Shown here piece by piece: positions 47,889 to 57,135 of a stretch of 64,000 bases of DNA. The stretch lies in assembly GCA_027493545.1 (NCBI GenBank), contig JAOSKR010000001.1, positions 648,001-712,000 of the forward strand, given 5' to 3'. The first letter of the stretch is position 1; every line of letters starts with the position of its first letter. The notes under the pieces are model-generated. The model was not told the origin of the DNA and ran no database searches. It saw only the letters and a program-made list of their open reading frames with translations. Both the position numbers and the translations under genes were made by a program. The stretch is from Roseovarius sp. GTDB taxonomy: Bacteria; Pseudomonadota; Alphaproteobacteria; Rhodobacterales; Rhodobacteraceae.

Positions 47889-49028
47889 ATGACGATTCAC
47901 TGGTGCGGTACCGGCCTTTCGGCCATCCCCGGGCTGAGGCGGCTGATCGCGGCCGGCCACGAGGTGCGGGTCTGGAACCGGACCGTGGACAAGGCACGGG
48001 CGGCGGTGGGCGATCTGACCGACCGTATCGCGGAATTCGATTTCGACGCGCTCTCGGCCGAGGTCGGCGAGGGCGACGTGGTGGTCTCGATGCTGCCGGG
48101 CGAGTGGCATGTGCCGGTGGCGGAAATGTGCATCAAGAAGGGCGCGCATTTCGTGTCCTCCTCCTATATCGCGCCGGAGATGCGCGAACTCGATACGCGG
48201 GCGCGCCGTCGCGGGGCCCGCGTGGTCAACGAGGTCGGGCTCGATCCCGGCATCGACCACCTGATGGCGCATCACCTGATCGGCGATTATCGCGCCTCGG
48301 CGGCGTTTGATGCCGGCAACGATCTGTCGTTCACCTCGTATTGCGGGGGCATCCCCAAGCATCCCAACGCCTTTCGCTACAAGTTCAGCTGGTCGCCGCT
48401 CGGCGTGCTCAAGGCGCTGCGCTCGCCCTCGCGGTCGATCCGCAACTATACCGAGCTGGAGGTCGCAAGGCCGTGGGACGCGATTTCGAGCTATACCGCG
48501 CCGCTGCCACGGCCCGAGACCTTCGAGGTCTATCCCAACCGCGACAGCCTGCCCTTCATCGAGGATTACCGCTTCGAGCCGGCCTGGCGGGTCAGGGAGT
48601 TCGTGCGCGGCACGCTCAGGCTCAACGGTTGGGCCGAGGCCTGGAAGGATATCTTTGCCGAGGTCGAGCGGCTGCAGGGCCCCGAGGGCGAGGCGCGGCT
48701 GCGCGAGATGTCGGAAGCCCTCTGGCGAGAGAATGCCTATGGCGAGGACGACCCCGACCGGGTGGTTCTGTGCGTATCGCTCAAGGCCGAGAAGGATGGC
48801 CGCGCCGTCTGGCACAAGACCTATGTCATGGATGCCTGGGGCGATGCGCGCGGCACCGCGATGGCGCGGCTGGTGTCGGTGCCGGTATCGCTGGCGGTCG
48901 AGGCGGTGCTGAACCGCGAAATCCCCGCCGGGGTCACGCCTGCGCCGCACGACCCCGGGCTGGTGCAGCGATTCCTGGCCGAGGTCGATCGGCTGGCGCA
49001 GCACCTGCAGGTGGTGGATCATCTGTAG
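47889..49028 (+). CDS. Saccharopine dehydrogenase, glutamate-forming type
   Basis: 379 residues, intact, resembling fungal Lys9 and the C-terminal half of the animal/plant bifunctional enzyme. Features: VWNRTVDKARA near the cofactor fold, VVVSMLPGEWHVPVAEMCIK, FVSSSYIAPEMRELD, NEVGLDPGIDHLMAHHLI and SYCGGIPKHP. It cleaves saccharopine to glutamate and 2-aminoadipate semialdehyde. AAGGAGGTCTGAGGC lies before ATG 47889 within the end of the upstream gene, so the two are coupled. Confidence 0.93.
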   Translation: MTIHWCGTGLSAIPGLRRLIAAGHEVRVWNRTVDKARAAVGDLTDRIAEFDFDALSAEVGEGDVVVSMLPGEWHVPVAEMCIKKGAHFVSSSYIAPEMRELDTRARRRGARVVNEVGLDPGIDHLMAHHLIGDYRASAAFDAGNDLSFTSYCGGIPKHPNAFRYKFSWSPLGVLKALRSPSRSIRNYTELEVARPWDAISSYTAPLPRPETFEVYPNRDSLPFIEDYRFEPAWRVREFVRGTLRLNGWAEAWKDIFAEVERLQGPEGEARLREMSEALWRENAYGEDDPDRVVLCVSLKAEKDGRAVWHKTYVMDAWGDARGTAMARLVSVPVSLAVEAVLNREIPAGVTPAPHDPGLVQRFLAEVDRLAQHLQVVDHL

Positions 49029-49037
49029 ACCGGTGCA

Positions 49038-49057
49038 GGCCGGGCTTCAGCCCGGCC
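49038..49057. terminator. Hairpin after the saccharopine genes
   Basis: GGCCGGGC-TTCA-GCCCGGCC, a perfect 8-bp stem with a 4-base loop, 10 bases after the stop codon at 49028. No T-run follows on either strand. It lies between convergent genes and may end or protect both transcripts. Confidence 0.5.
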
Positions 49058-49110
49058 CCGGCATTACCGGCCGCCCGTCCGGGGACCGCCCCGGCGAGCC
49101 CGGCCCCGCA

Positions 49111-49438
49111 TCACCCGCCGCGAACCAGGTCGTCCTGGTCGTCGATGACCGAGATGCCCAGCGCGTCGAGCCCGTTTTCCGGGTGGTCCGAAAGGTGCGG
49201 CGTACCGAGCAGGTAATCCGCCGTGGGCGTGGTCGCCTCGGCGGCGGCGGTGGCCTTGGCCTCTTCGAGTTCCTCGGCCTCGAAGACGCCGCGCCCAATC
49301 CACATCACGGCCACCAGGCTCGCCTGCTCCTCTTCGCTCAGCCGGTCGATGAAGGCGCGCAGTTCCGCCCTCGGCGCGGCCCAGCTCGCGCGCCATCAGG
49401 ATCACCTGGGCGATCTTGTAGCTGCTGATGTCAAGCAT
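49111..49438 (-). CDS. DUF3775 family protein
   Basis: 108-residue conserved protein of unknown function. N-terminus MLDISSYKIAQVILMARELG; after repair the chain reads ELRAFIDRLSEEEQASLVAV then MWIGRGVFEAEELEEAKATA and YLLGTPHLSDHPENGLDALG. One C too many at 49366-49367 breaks the frame. All-helical and acidic, no signal or membrane segment. Divergent from rpoE, sharing the spacer 49439-49762. Confidence 0.83.
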
Positions 49439-49762
49439 TCGGTTTCTCCCATGGCGTGCCTGCCGGATGGCTTTGACGACGAGAGTACAGGGAGTCCCTG
49501 ATCATACGCAAACGGTCAATGACAGGTCCGGCCGGCAGTGCTGTCTTGCGCGCGCAATCCCGGGCGACCGATGCGGCCGTGCCTGCGGGCGGCGCGGGAG
49601 GGAGGCGCGCAAATAAATTCGCGTCCCGGTGATCCGTTCGCCACGCCCGGACGTAAACGCCTCATGACAAGCAACGCCGCCATACTGCAGGCGCCAGGGG
49701 TCTCGTGCCCGGCCCGCCCGCATGTTATCCGCGGCCCTGGACGCAACGCTTTGGCGGGTGTG
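49439..49762. other. Spacer between DUF3775 gene and rpoE
   Basis: 324 bases. The first half (to about 49600) shows no convincing gene or RNA. The second half carries the sigma-E-type promoter at 49630-49659 and the rpoE leader. An open frame runs through it in frame with rpoE, but its ATG at 49664 coincides with the predicted transcription start. Confidence 0.6.
49630..49659 (+). promoter_or_regulatory. Sigma-E-type promoter of rpoE-chrR
   Basis: TGATCC (49630-49635), an 18-base spacer and TAAACG (49654-49659). In Rhodobacter sphaeroides sigma-E uses TGATCC-N18-TAA-type promoters and transcribes its own rpoE-chrR operon, so this is a strong autoregulation signal. Transcription would begin near 49666, giving a leader of about 100 bases if translation starts at 49763. 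Confidence 0.75.
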
Positions 49763-50320
49763 GTGAGCGCGACAGACGACACGGACAGGCCGGGCACGGA
49801 ATGGTGCGACTGCATCCTGCGGATCCGCGAGACGCAGGACCGGGACGCGTTCGTGGCGCTCTTTCGGCACTTCGCGCCGCGGGTCAAGGCGTTCCTGATT
49901 CGCTCGGGCGCCGATGCCGGGCTGGCTGAGGAATGTACGCAGGAGGTCATGGCCGCGGTCTGGCAAAAGGCGCATCTCTTCGATCCCTCCCGGGCCAGCG
50001 TCGCGACCTGGATCTTCACCATCGCGCGCAACCGCAAGATCGACGCGCTGCGCCGGATGCGCCGCCCCGAGCCCGAAGACCTGCCCTGGGGGCCGGCCGA
50101 GCAACCCGATCAGACCGAGAGCCCGGCGCTGCAGCAGGAAACCGCGAGACTTGGCGCCGCGATCGCCGCGCTGCCGCCGAAACAGAAGGAACTGATCGAG
50201 AAGGCCTATTTCGGCGACCTCAGCCATCGCGAGATCGCCGCCCGGACGGGCCTGCCGCTGGGCACGATTAAATCGCGTATCAGGCTGGCGCTCGACCGCC
50301 TGCGCCACGAGATGAAGTAG
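49763..50320 (+). CDS. rpoE: RNA polymerase ECF sigma factor RpoE (sigma-E)
   Basis: Group IV sigma factor of about 185 residues. Region 2 is AFVALFRHFAPRVKAFLIRS...VMAAVWQKAHLFDPSRA with ATWIFTIARNRKIDALRR; region 4 is LPPKQKELIEKAYFGDLSHR then IAARTGLPLGTIKSRIRLAL. The downstream ChrR gene identifies it as the singlet-oxygen-responsive sigma-E type. The start is inferred: GTG 49763 gives the expected size and lies downstream of the sigma-E promoter; TTG 49751 or GTG 49760 are alternatives. Stop and chrR start are 3 bases apart. Confidence 0.9.
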   Translation: MSATDDTDRPGTEWCDCILRIRETQDRDAFVALFRHFAPRVKAFLIRSGADAGLAEECTQEVMAAVWQKAHLFDPSRASVATWIFTIARNRKIDALRRMRRPEPEDLPWGPAEQPDQTESPALQQETARLGAAIAALPPKQKELIEKAYFGDLSHREIAARTGLPLGTIKSRIRLALDRLRHEMK

Positions 50321-50323
50321 ACG

Positions 50324-50984
50324 ATGATGACGAGACCCGAGATCAGACACCACCTGACCGACGCGCTGCTGATGGCCTATTCGGCCGGCACGCTGGCCGA
50401 GGCCTTCAGCCTGGCGGTGGCGGCGCATGTCTCGATGTGCGACGACTGCCGCGCCCGGCTGGGTGCCTTCGACAGCGTCGGCGGGGCGCTGATCGAGGGC
50501 TGTCACGGGGGCGGCGCTGGCCGAGGGCAGCCTTGAAGCTACGCTGGCGTTGATTGCCGCCGGCCCGGCCGGGCCGGCGCGCCCCGTGCCCGTGCCAGGC
50601 GATGGCGTGCTGCCCGCACCGGTGCGCGACTATGTCGGCGGCGATCTCCGGGCGGTGCGCTGGCGGCCGGTGGGGATGGGGGTCAAACAGGCGATCCTGC
50701 CTACCGGCGGCGGGGCGACGGCGCGGCTCATCCACATTCCCGCCGGTGTCGCGATACCCGATCATGGGCATCGGGGCATGGAACTCACGCTGGTGCTGCA
50801 AGGCGCCTTTGCCGACGAGGTCGACCGTTTCGGCCCCGGCGATATCGAGGTGAGCGACGAGACACTGACCCACACCCCGGTGGCCGAGCCGGGTGCCGAC
50901 TGCATCTGCCTGACCGCCACCGACGCGCCGCTCAGGTTCCGCGGGCTCCTGCCGCGGCTCGCGCAGCCCTTCCTGCGCATCTGA
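50324..50984 (+). CDS. chrR: Anti-sigma factor ChrR
   Basis: Zinc-dependent anti-sigma factor, 219 residues after repair. The N-terminal ZAS domain has H-x3-C-x2-C in AHVSMCDDCRARL. The C-terminal cupin domain has LIHIPAGVAIPDHGHRGMEL (His-x-His and Glu metal ligands), VLQGAFADEVDRFGPGDIE and DETLTHTPVAEPGADC. It holds RpoE until singlet oxygen triggers its release. One G too many at 50507-50511 separates the two domains. Two ATG codons (50324, 50327) start the gene right after rpoE. Confidence 0.92.
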
Positions 50985-50989
50985 CGCCT

Positions 50990-51126
50990 GTTTCGCATCG
51001 CATCAGATCGGATTCGTCCCCGCCCCGGCCCCCGCGCCTTGTTTTCGTTGCGGTGGGTTCGTTGCGGCGAGGCCCCGGGTCAGGCCCGGGGCGTGCGGTG
51101 TTTGCGATTGAATGCGACACGTCCTA
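50990..51126. repeat. Composite intergenic inverted-repeat element, copy 2
   Basis: Between the convergent chrR and mltB genes. Left arm TTTCGCATCGCATCAGATCG (from 50991) and right arm ending GCGACACGTCCTAG (51113-51126) are imperfectly complementary, flanking the palindrome at 51072-51092. The right end matches GCGACGCGCCCTAG of copy 1 (6617-6745). Its terminal CTA is the stop codon of mltB, as the end of copy 1 supplies the TAG of the deacetylase-like gene. Confidence 0.6.
51072..51092. repeat. 21-base palindrome GCCCCGGG-TCAGG-CCCGGGGC
   Basis: Perfect 8-bp arms inside composite element copy 2. Same family as 6690, 9203, 24366, 24402 and 24448. Confidence 0.8.
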
Positions 51127-52471
51127 GCGGCCGCGCAGCTGCCGCAGCACGTCTTGCGAGGGGGTGGCCGTCGGGTTTCAGCCCGCGGTCGCGCTGAAAG
51201 GCCCGGATTGCCTCGACCGTGTTGGGTCCGATCAGCCCGTCGATCTTTTCCACCGCGTAGCCGCGACGCTTGAGTTGGCGCTGCAACTCCTGCTTTTCGT
51301 CGAAATCGAGCGGCGCGTAGCCGCGCGGCCAGGGCGTGCGGATCGGCGGGCCGCCCCCCAGGCGATCCGACAGGTGCCCGACCGCGAGCGCATAGGCGTC
51401 GGCGTTGTTGTAGCGCTTGATCACGTCGAAATTGGCAAAGATCATGAAGGACGCGCCTGCCGGACCGGCCGGTTGCAGGATGCGCGCGGCGCCGAAATCG
51501 CGCACCGGGCGGCCGTCGACACCCACCACGCCGCGCTTGGCCCAGTCCGAGGGCATCCGCCGCGCCCCGGTGACGGGCGCGCCGCGGGGCACCTTGACCT
51601 CGACCCCCCAGGGCAGGCCCTTGCGCCAGCCGGAACGCTTGAGGTAGGCGGCGGTCGAGGCCAGCGCGTCGGACGGATCGTCCGACCAGATGTCGCGCCG
51701 GCCGTCGCCGGTGAAATCGACCGCATAGGCCAGGTACGAAGTGGGGATGAACTGGGTGTGCCCCATCGCGCCGGCCCAGGAGCCGGTGAAATCCCTCAGC
51801 CGCACGTCGCCCGATTGCAGGATCTTCAGCGCGGCGATCAGCTGGTCCTCGAAGAACCGCCCCCGGCGGCCGTCGAAGGCCAGCGTCGCCAGCGCGTCGA
51901 TCACCGGATAGTCGCCCATCCGCGTGCCATAGCGGCTTTCCAGCCCCCAGACCGCAACCACCACCTCGGCCTCGACGCCGTAGGCCGCCTCGATCCGGCC
52001 AAGCGTGCGGGCATGGCGGCGCAGCGCCTGGCGCCCCTCATTGATGCGCGGTGGCGCGGCGGCGTTGTCGAGATAGTCCCAGATCTCGGTTCGGAACTCG
52101 ATCTGGTTGCGATCCTTGGCCACGACCTCGGGATCATGACGCGCGGCGCCAAAGGCGGCGTCGAAAACGCCCGGGCTGATGCCGCGCGCCGGGGCCCGGC
52201 CCCGAAACCCCCGGGTCCAGCGGGTAAAGGCGGGATTTCCGGACGAAACCGGTATGGTGCGGGCCCCAATGCCCTCGGGCCGCGCCAGCGGGCGGAGGCT
52301 GACCGCCGGCAGGTTGCGTGCGGCGACGCGCAGGGCGGTTGCCGCGGGCTCGGCTGCCGGGCGCGCCTTGGGCCGCAGCGAGGTCTCGACCGGGGCCGCC
52401 GCCGCCGCGCCGGCCAGAATGAGCGCCGCCGCCAGGCGCGCCAGCACTGCCGTAATCCGTCTGCCGCTCAT
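51124..52471 (-). CDS. mltB: Lytic murein transglycosylase B family
   Basis: Periplasmic peptidoglycan lyase, 448 residues after repair. Signal peptide MSGRRITAVLARLAAALILA (cleaved near residue 26), a Pro/Arg-rich linker, then the MltB catalytic domain with Glu in VAVWGLESRYGTRMGDY, FFEDQLIAALKILQ, WAGAMGHTQFIPTSY and VDFTGDGRRDIW. A C-terminal peptidoglycan-binding domain follows: LDFDEKQELQRQLKRRGYAV...IGPNTVEAIRAFQ. The G run at 51160-51164 has one base too many; repaired, it ends HPSQDVLRQLRGR. Confidence 0.92.
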
Positions 52472-52571
52472 GCCTGCCCCCATTTGCCGGGTGTTTGTGT
52501 CAGCATAGCGGCTTCGCGGGCATCGCAAAAGCGTCCTCTGCACCGCCTGCCGGGGATCGGTGCATGCCCGC

Positions 52572-54828
52572 TCAGCGGCGGTCGCGGCGTTCCTTGCGCT
52601 TGACCTTTGCCGCCTTGTGGGCGGCGCGCACCGCCTTGCGCCGGGGCGGCTTGCCGCGTGCCTTGGTCGGGCCGCGCCCGGGCGCCTCGCCCTCGATGCT
52701 GACCAGATCGAAGGCGAGCCCGCCGGTGACCGGTGCCGCCTCCGAAAGCCGCACGCCGACGCGCTGGCCAAGGGCGATGACGATGCCGGTATCGGCCCCC
52801 ATCAGGGTGCCGGCCTCGCGGTCGAAATGGAAATACTCGCGCCCCAGCGCGCGCATCGGGATGAGCCCGTCGGCCCCGGTCTCGTCGAGCCGCACGAAGA
52901 CGCCGAAGTGTGTCACGCCGCTGATCCGCCCGGTGAATTCCTCGCCCACCCTCTCCGAGAGATAGGCGGCGAGGTAGCGGTCGTTGGTGTCGCGCTCGGC
53001 CATCATCGAGCGCCGCTCGGTCTCGCTGATGTGCTCGGCGGTGCCCTCGAGCCGCTCGATGTCCGAGGGTCTCAGCCCGTCATCACCCCACCCATGTGCC
53101 GAGATGAGCGCCCGGTGCACGACGAGGTCGGCATAGCGGCGGATGGGCGAGGTGAAATGTGCATAGGCCTGCAGCGCCAGCCCGAAATGGCCGAAATTCG
53201 ACGGTGCGTAATAGGCCTGCGTCATCGCCCTCAGCGTCGAGAAGTTGATCAGCTCGGCATGTTCGCTGTCGGCGGCCTGGTGCAGCAGGCGGTTGAGGTG
53301 CTCGGTCTTGAGCACCCGCCCCTTGGCGAGCGTCAGCCCGGACGCCTCGGCCACGTCGCGCAGGGCGTCGAGCTTTTCGGGCGGCGGCTCTTCGTGGACG
53401 CGAAAGATCAGCGGCGACTTGCGCGCGATCAGCGTCTCGGCGGCGGCGACGTTGGCCAGCACCATGAATTCCTCGATCAGCTTGTGGGCCTCCAGCCGCT
53501 CTGCGAAATTCACCGACAGGACCTTGCCCTCCTCGCTCAGCTCGACCTTGCGTTCGGGCAGTTCGAGATCGAGCGGCTGGCGGCGCGCGCGCGCATCCGC
53601 AAGCGCGGCATGGGCGGCGTAGAGCGGGCGGATGATCTCGTCCATGAGCGGCGCGCAGGCGTCGTTCGGGGCGCCGTCCATGGCCGTCTGGACCTCGCGA
53701 TAGGTCAGCGTCGCGACCGAGCGCATCATCGCGCGATCGAAGCGGTGGCCGATCTTTTCGCCCTTCGCGTCGATCCGCATCCGCACCGCAATGCAGGCGC
53801 GCGGCACGCCCTCGTGCAGGCTGCACAGGTCACCCGACAGCCGGTCGGGCAGCATCGGCACCACGCGGTCGGGGAAGTAGCTCGAATTGCCCCGCTTGCG
53901 GGCCTCGCCGTCGAGCGCCGAGCCCGGGCGCACGTAATGCGCCACATCGGCGATCGCCACCCAGATCACATGCCCGCCGGCGTTCAAAGGGTCGTCGTCG
54001 GCGTGCGCCCAGACGGCATCGTCGTGGTCGCGGGCATCGGCCGGGTCGATGGTGACGAAGGGCAGATCGCGCAGATCCTCGCGCCCCGCCAGACCCGCGG
54101 GTTTCATGCCGTCGGCCTCGGCGATCACCTCGTCGGGGGAAGTTGTCGGGGATGCCGTGCTGGTGGATGGCGATGAGCGACACCGCCTTTGGTGCCGAAG
54201 GATCGCCCAGCCGCGCCAGCACGCGCGCGCGCGGCAGCCCCAGCAGCCCGGCCGGCCCCGATTGCTCGGCCTCGACCAGTTCGCCGTCCTGCGCGCCGCC
54301 GGTCGCGCCGGTGGGCACCGCCCATTCGCGGCCCGCGCCCTTGTCGACCGGAACGATCCGGCCGCCCTCGGCGCGTTTGCGAAAGACGCCCAGCACCTTG
54401 CGCGGGTTGGTCCCGATCCGTCGGATCAGGCGGGCCTCGTAATGGTGATCCTCGCCCCTGACCTCCTGCAGGCGGGCAAGGATGCGGTCACCCTCGCCCA
54501 GCGCCGGATCTGATGCGCGCGCGATCACCAGCACCACCGGTTCGACCCCTTCGCCCTGCCATTCGAGCGGCCGCGCCAGCAGGTCGCCATCGCTGGTCTG
54601 GCCCGAGACCTGCAGCACGCCCACCGGGGGCAGCCGGTCGGGGGCGCGATAGGTCTTCTTGCGCTTTTCGAGATGGCCTTCGTCCTCGAGTTCCCTGAGC
54701 ACACGCTTGAGGTCGATCCGCGCCGCGCCCTTGATGCCGAAGGCGCGCGCGATGTCGCGCTTGGAGGTCTGCGTCGGGTGCTCGGAAATCCATTGCAGGA
54801 TTTCGTTTTTGGAGGGAACCGGGCTCAT
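52572..54828 (-). CDS. rnr: Ribonuclease R
   Basis: 3'-5' exoribonuclease of the RNB family that degrades structured RNA; 751 residues after repair. N-terminal winged helix (KNEILQWISEHPTQTSKRDI), cold-shock-like domains, the RNB catalytic block VTIDPADARDHDDAVWA with its cluster of Asp residues, FTSPIRRYADLVVHRAL, then an S1 domain (GRISGVTHFGVFVRLDETGA) and a Lys/Arg-rich tail (KPPRRKAVRAAHKAAKVKRK). One base too many in the G run 54135-54139. Start ATG 54828 (MSPVPSKNEIL) fits the family. Confidence 0.94.
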
Positions 54829-55025
54829 GCGCCGGGGCGTATCACGCAAGCGGGCGGGCGTCATCTGCGAATCTGCGCCGTCGCGCCCGGTGCTCCGCCG
54901 GTCCATGTCCCGCGGCTGCCACAAAATCACCATTTTTTGGCTGTATTCTCGTCCGCCTGTCGAAATCACCCGAGGCCGGATGGCCGAGCCCCCGACGGAC
55001 GGAAAACGCATCCGGGATACAAACC

Positions 55026-55247
55026 GTGACCCAGATCGTGCATCGCATTTCCCAGATACCTCACCCGCCGGTGCGTTGTCACCGCTGTGCCGGCACCGGC
55101 CGCGCGCCCTGCCAGGTGTGTTACGGATCGGGCGAGATCAAGACCGGCCGGGACCGGTTCGGGCGGATCGTGACCGCGCGCTGCCCGGGATGTTTCGGCA
55201 GCAAGGTCCATCGCTGCGCACATTGCCGGGGCGAGGGATTCGTCTAG
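55026..55247 (+). CDS. Mini-protein with four CXXCXGXG-type zinc motifs
   Basis: 73 residues starting at GTG 55026, almost wholly a DnaJ-like zinc-binding module. The four repeats are CHRCAGTG (18-25), CQVCYGSG (29-36), CPGCFGS (53-59) and CAHCRGEG (64-71), with a basic hairpin (TGRDRFGRIVTA) between the second and third. There is no J domain or substrate-binding domain. It could be a small zinc or redox chaperone; function unknown. Divergent from rnr with a 197-base spacer containing an AT-rich TTTTTTGGCTGTATTCT stretch, a possible -10 region. Confidence 0.85.
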   Translation: MTQIVHRISQIPHPPVRCHRCAGTGRAPCQVCYGSGEIKTGRDRFGRIVTARCPGCFGSKVHRCAHCRGEGFV

Positions 55248-55371
55248 AGCGATGGCGAGGTGATCGGTAACAATTTCCGCCCCGCACATCGCGCAAGAAC
55301 AGGCGGACAGCTCTCCGGGTGGTTCCGCCGCGCCTGTCCCGCGCGGATTTCCGGCAATCCGCCCCGCCGGT

Positions 55372-56137
55372 CTATCCCTGCCGCAGCAGCCGGAACGCGG
55401 TCGAGGCGCCCCAGCCGGCAGCAATGGCGATCGTGAGCGACATCAGGCCGTAGATGAACGGGCGTTCATGTGCCAGGTTGAAGAGCCACCTTTCCAGCCC
55501 GACCTTGTGCACGTCGATGGTGGTCTCGTAGCGCGACAGCACGCGGCCGTCGCGGGTCAGGAAGATGCGCGCCGAATACATCCCCTCGGTCAGGTTCGCC
55601 GGCATGTCGATGGCGGTGCGAAAGAGCGTCTGCTGATCGACGGCGACGGAGTTCTCGACGATCCGGTAAAGCCCGTTGGCCTCGCGGATGCGCACCACCG
55701 CATCGGTGAAATCCTGTGCGCCCTCGATGTTCATCGCCACCCCGACCGAGCGGATCGCGCGCTCGATCGACACCCGGTGGCGCAGATCCTCGACATTGCT
55801 CAGCACCTTGTCGAAAGGTCCGCTGGTCGCCACCGCGTAAAAGCTCGGCGCGGCATCAACCAGTACGCTGTCGGTATTGATCCAGATGCCGAAGCGGCGC
55901 TCCTTGCGCCGGACCATGACCGGCTTGGACGGCCCCGAGATCGTCACCACCACCTGCAGTGGCGGCCCGTCGGGGATCGGCTCCTCGCGCTTGACCGCGC
56001 CGAAGACGAGGATGTCGGAGCCGTCGAAATTGGCGGTGATCGCGACCTTGTCCTGACTGAGGCCCAGTACCACCTCCTCGGCGTGCGCGGGCAGCACCGC
56101 GAGGGCCAAAGCCGAGGAGAAGACCCGGGCGCCACAT
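55372..56137 (-). CDS. TIGR02186-type conserved exported protein
   Basis: About 254 residues after repair, function unknown. Signal peptide MWRRVFSSALALAVLPAHA, then VVLGLSQDKVAITANFDGSD, VVVTISGPSKPVMVRRKERR and FGIWINTDSV, the usual TIGR02186 core, with a C-terminal membrane helix (FIYGLMSLTIAIAAGWG). One base too many at 56127-56129, inside the signal peptide region. It starts 3 bases after the TauE/SafE gene, and the pair is widely conserved, so it probably serves the same transport function from the periplasmic side. Confidence 0.85.
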
Positions 56138-56140
56138 GGC

Positions 56141-57058
56141 TCAGCCTCCTCCGGCCGGTCCGAGCGAATAGAGCTCCGCCGGCCTGAGCAGCAGGTCGAG
56201 CCCCAGCTTGCCGGACACCAGCAGCACCATCACCGCCAGCAGGATACGCAGTTGCTCGGCCCGCAGCCGCGTGCCGATGGTGGTTCCGAACTGCGCCCCG
56301 ATCACGCCGCCCAACAGCATCAGCACCGCCAGCACGATGTCGACGGTGTGGTTGGTGGTCGCATGCAGGACGGTGGCGAAGGCGGTGACGAAGATGATCT
56401 GGAAAAGCGAGGTCCCGACCACCACCTTGGTCGGCATGCCGAGGATGTAGATCATCGCCGGCACCATGATGAAACCGCCGCCCACGCCCATCACCGCCGT
56501 CAGCACGCCGACGACGATGCCGATCAGCACCGGCGGGATCACGCTGGTGTAAAGCCCGGCGGTGCGAAACCGCACCTTCAGCGGCATCTTGTGCACCCAG
56601 GTGTGCCGGGTGCGCCTTGGTGCCGGGCCGGCGCGGCGCGCGCGGTGCAGCGCGCGCAGGCCCTCGGTCAGCATCATCGCGCCGATGATGCCCAGAAACA
56701 CCACATAACACAGCCGCACCAGCAGATCGACCTGACCCTGCGATCTCAGGTAGTTGAAGAGCATTACGCCCAGCGCGGCGCCGATCACGCCGCCCACCAG
56801 CAACACCGTGCCCATGCGCAGATCGACCGTCTTGCGCCGCAGATGCGCCAGCACCCCCGAGACCGACGAGGCGACGATCTGGTTGGCGCCCGTGGCCACC
56901 GCCACCGGCGGCGGAATGCCGATGAAAAAGAGCAGCGGCGTCATCAGAAACCCGCCGCCGACACCAAACATGCCCGACAACACCCCCACCAGCCCGCCAA
57001 GCCCGAGGAGCAGGAACGCGTTGACCGAAACTTCGGCGATGGGAAGGTATATCTGCAT
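56141..57058 (-). CDS. TauE/SafE-family sulfite/organosulfonate exporter
   Basis: Inner-membrane transporter of 305 residues with about eight helices in two repeats, each opening with a Gly-rich signature: GVLSGMFGVGGGFLMTPLL and VGVLTAVMGVGGGFIMVPAM. The family exports sulfite, sulfoacetate or related anions. A basic cytoplasmic loop (RARRAGPAPRRTRHT) joins the halves. ATG 57058 has GGATCATC before it; ATG 57088 would add ten residues. Operon with the TIGR02186 gene downstream. A GTCACA-GTT-TGTGAC palindrome lies upstream at 57136. Confidence 0.9.
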   Translation of the reverse strand: MQIYLPIAEVSVNAFLLLGLGGLVGVLSGMFGVGGGFLMTPLLFFIGIPPPVAVATGANQIVASSVSGVLAHLRRKTVDLRMGTVLLVGGVIGAALGVMLFNYLRSQGQVDLLVRLCYVVFLGIIGAMMLTEGLRALHRARRAGPAPRRTRHTWVHKMPLKVRFRTAGLYTSVIPPVLIGIVVGVLTAVMGVGGGFIMVPAMIYILGMPTKVVVGTSLFQIIFVTAFATVLHATTNHTVDIVLAVLMLLGGVIGAQFGTTIGTRLRAEQLRILLAVMVLLVSGKLGLDLLLRPAELYSLGPAGGG

Positions 57059-57135
57059 GATGATCCTTATCGCCATGTTCTTGCGCATTGCAAGCCGCGC
57101 GCCCCGCCGTCCCCGGCCCGGACCGGGGCGGGGCG

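Noticed and set aside
49664..49762. ATG 49664 as the rpoE start
   Set aside because: It coincides with the transcription start predicted from the sigma-E promoter and would add about 33 residues not seen in this sigma-factor group.
6690..51092. The palindromic repeats as a CRISPR array
   Set aside because: They are scattered over 45 kb without regular spacers, and there are no cas genes.
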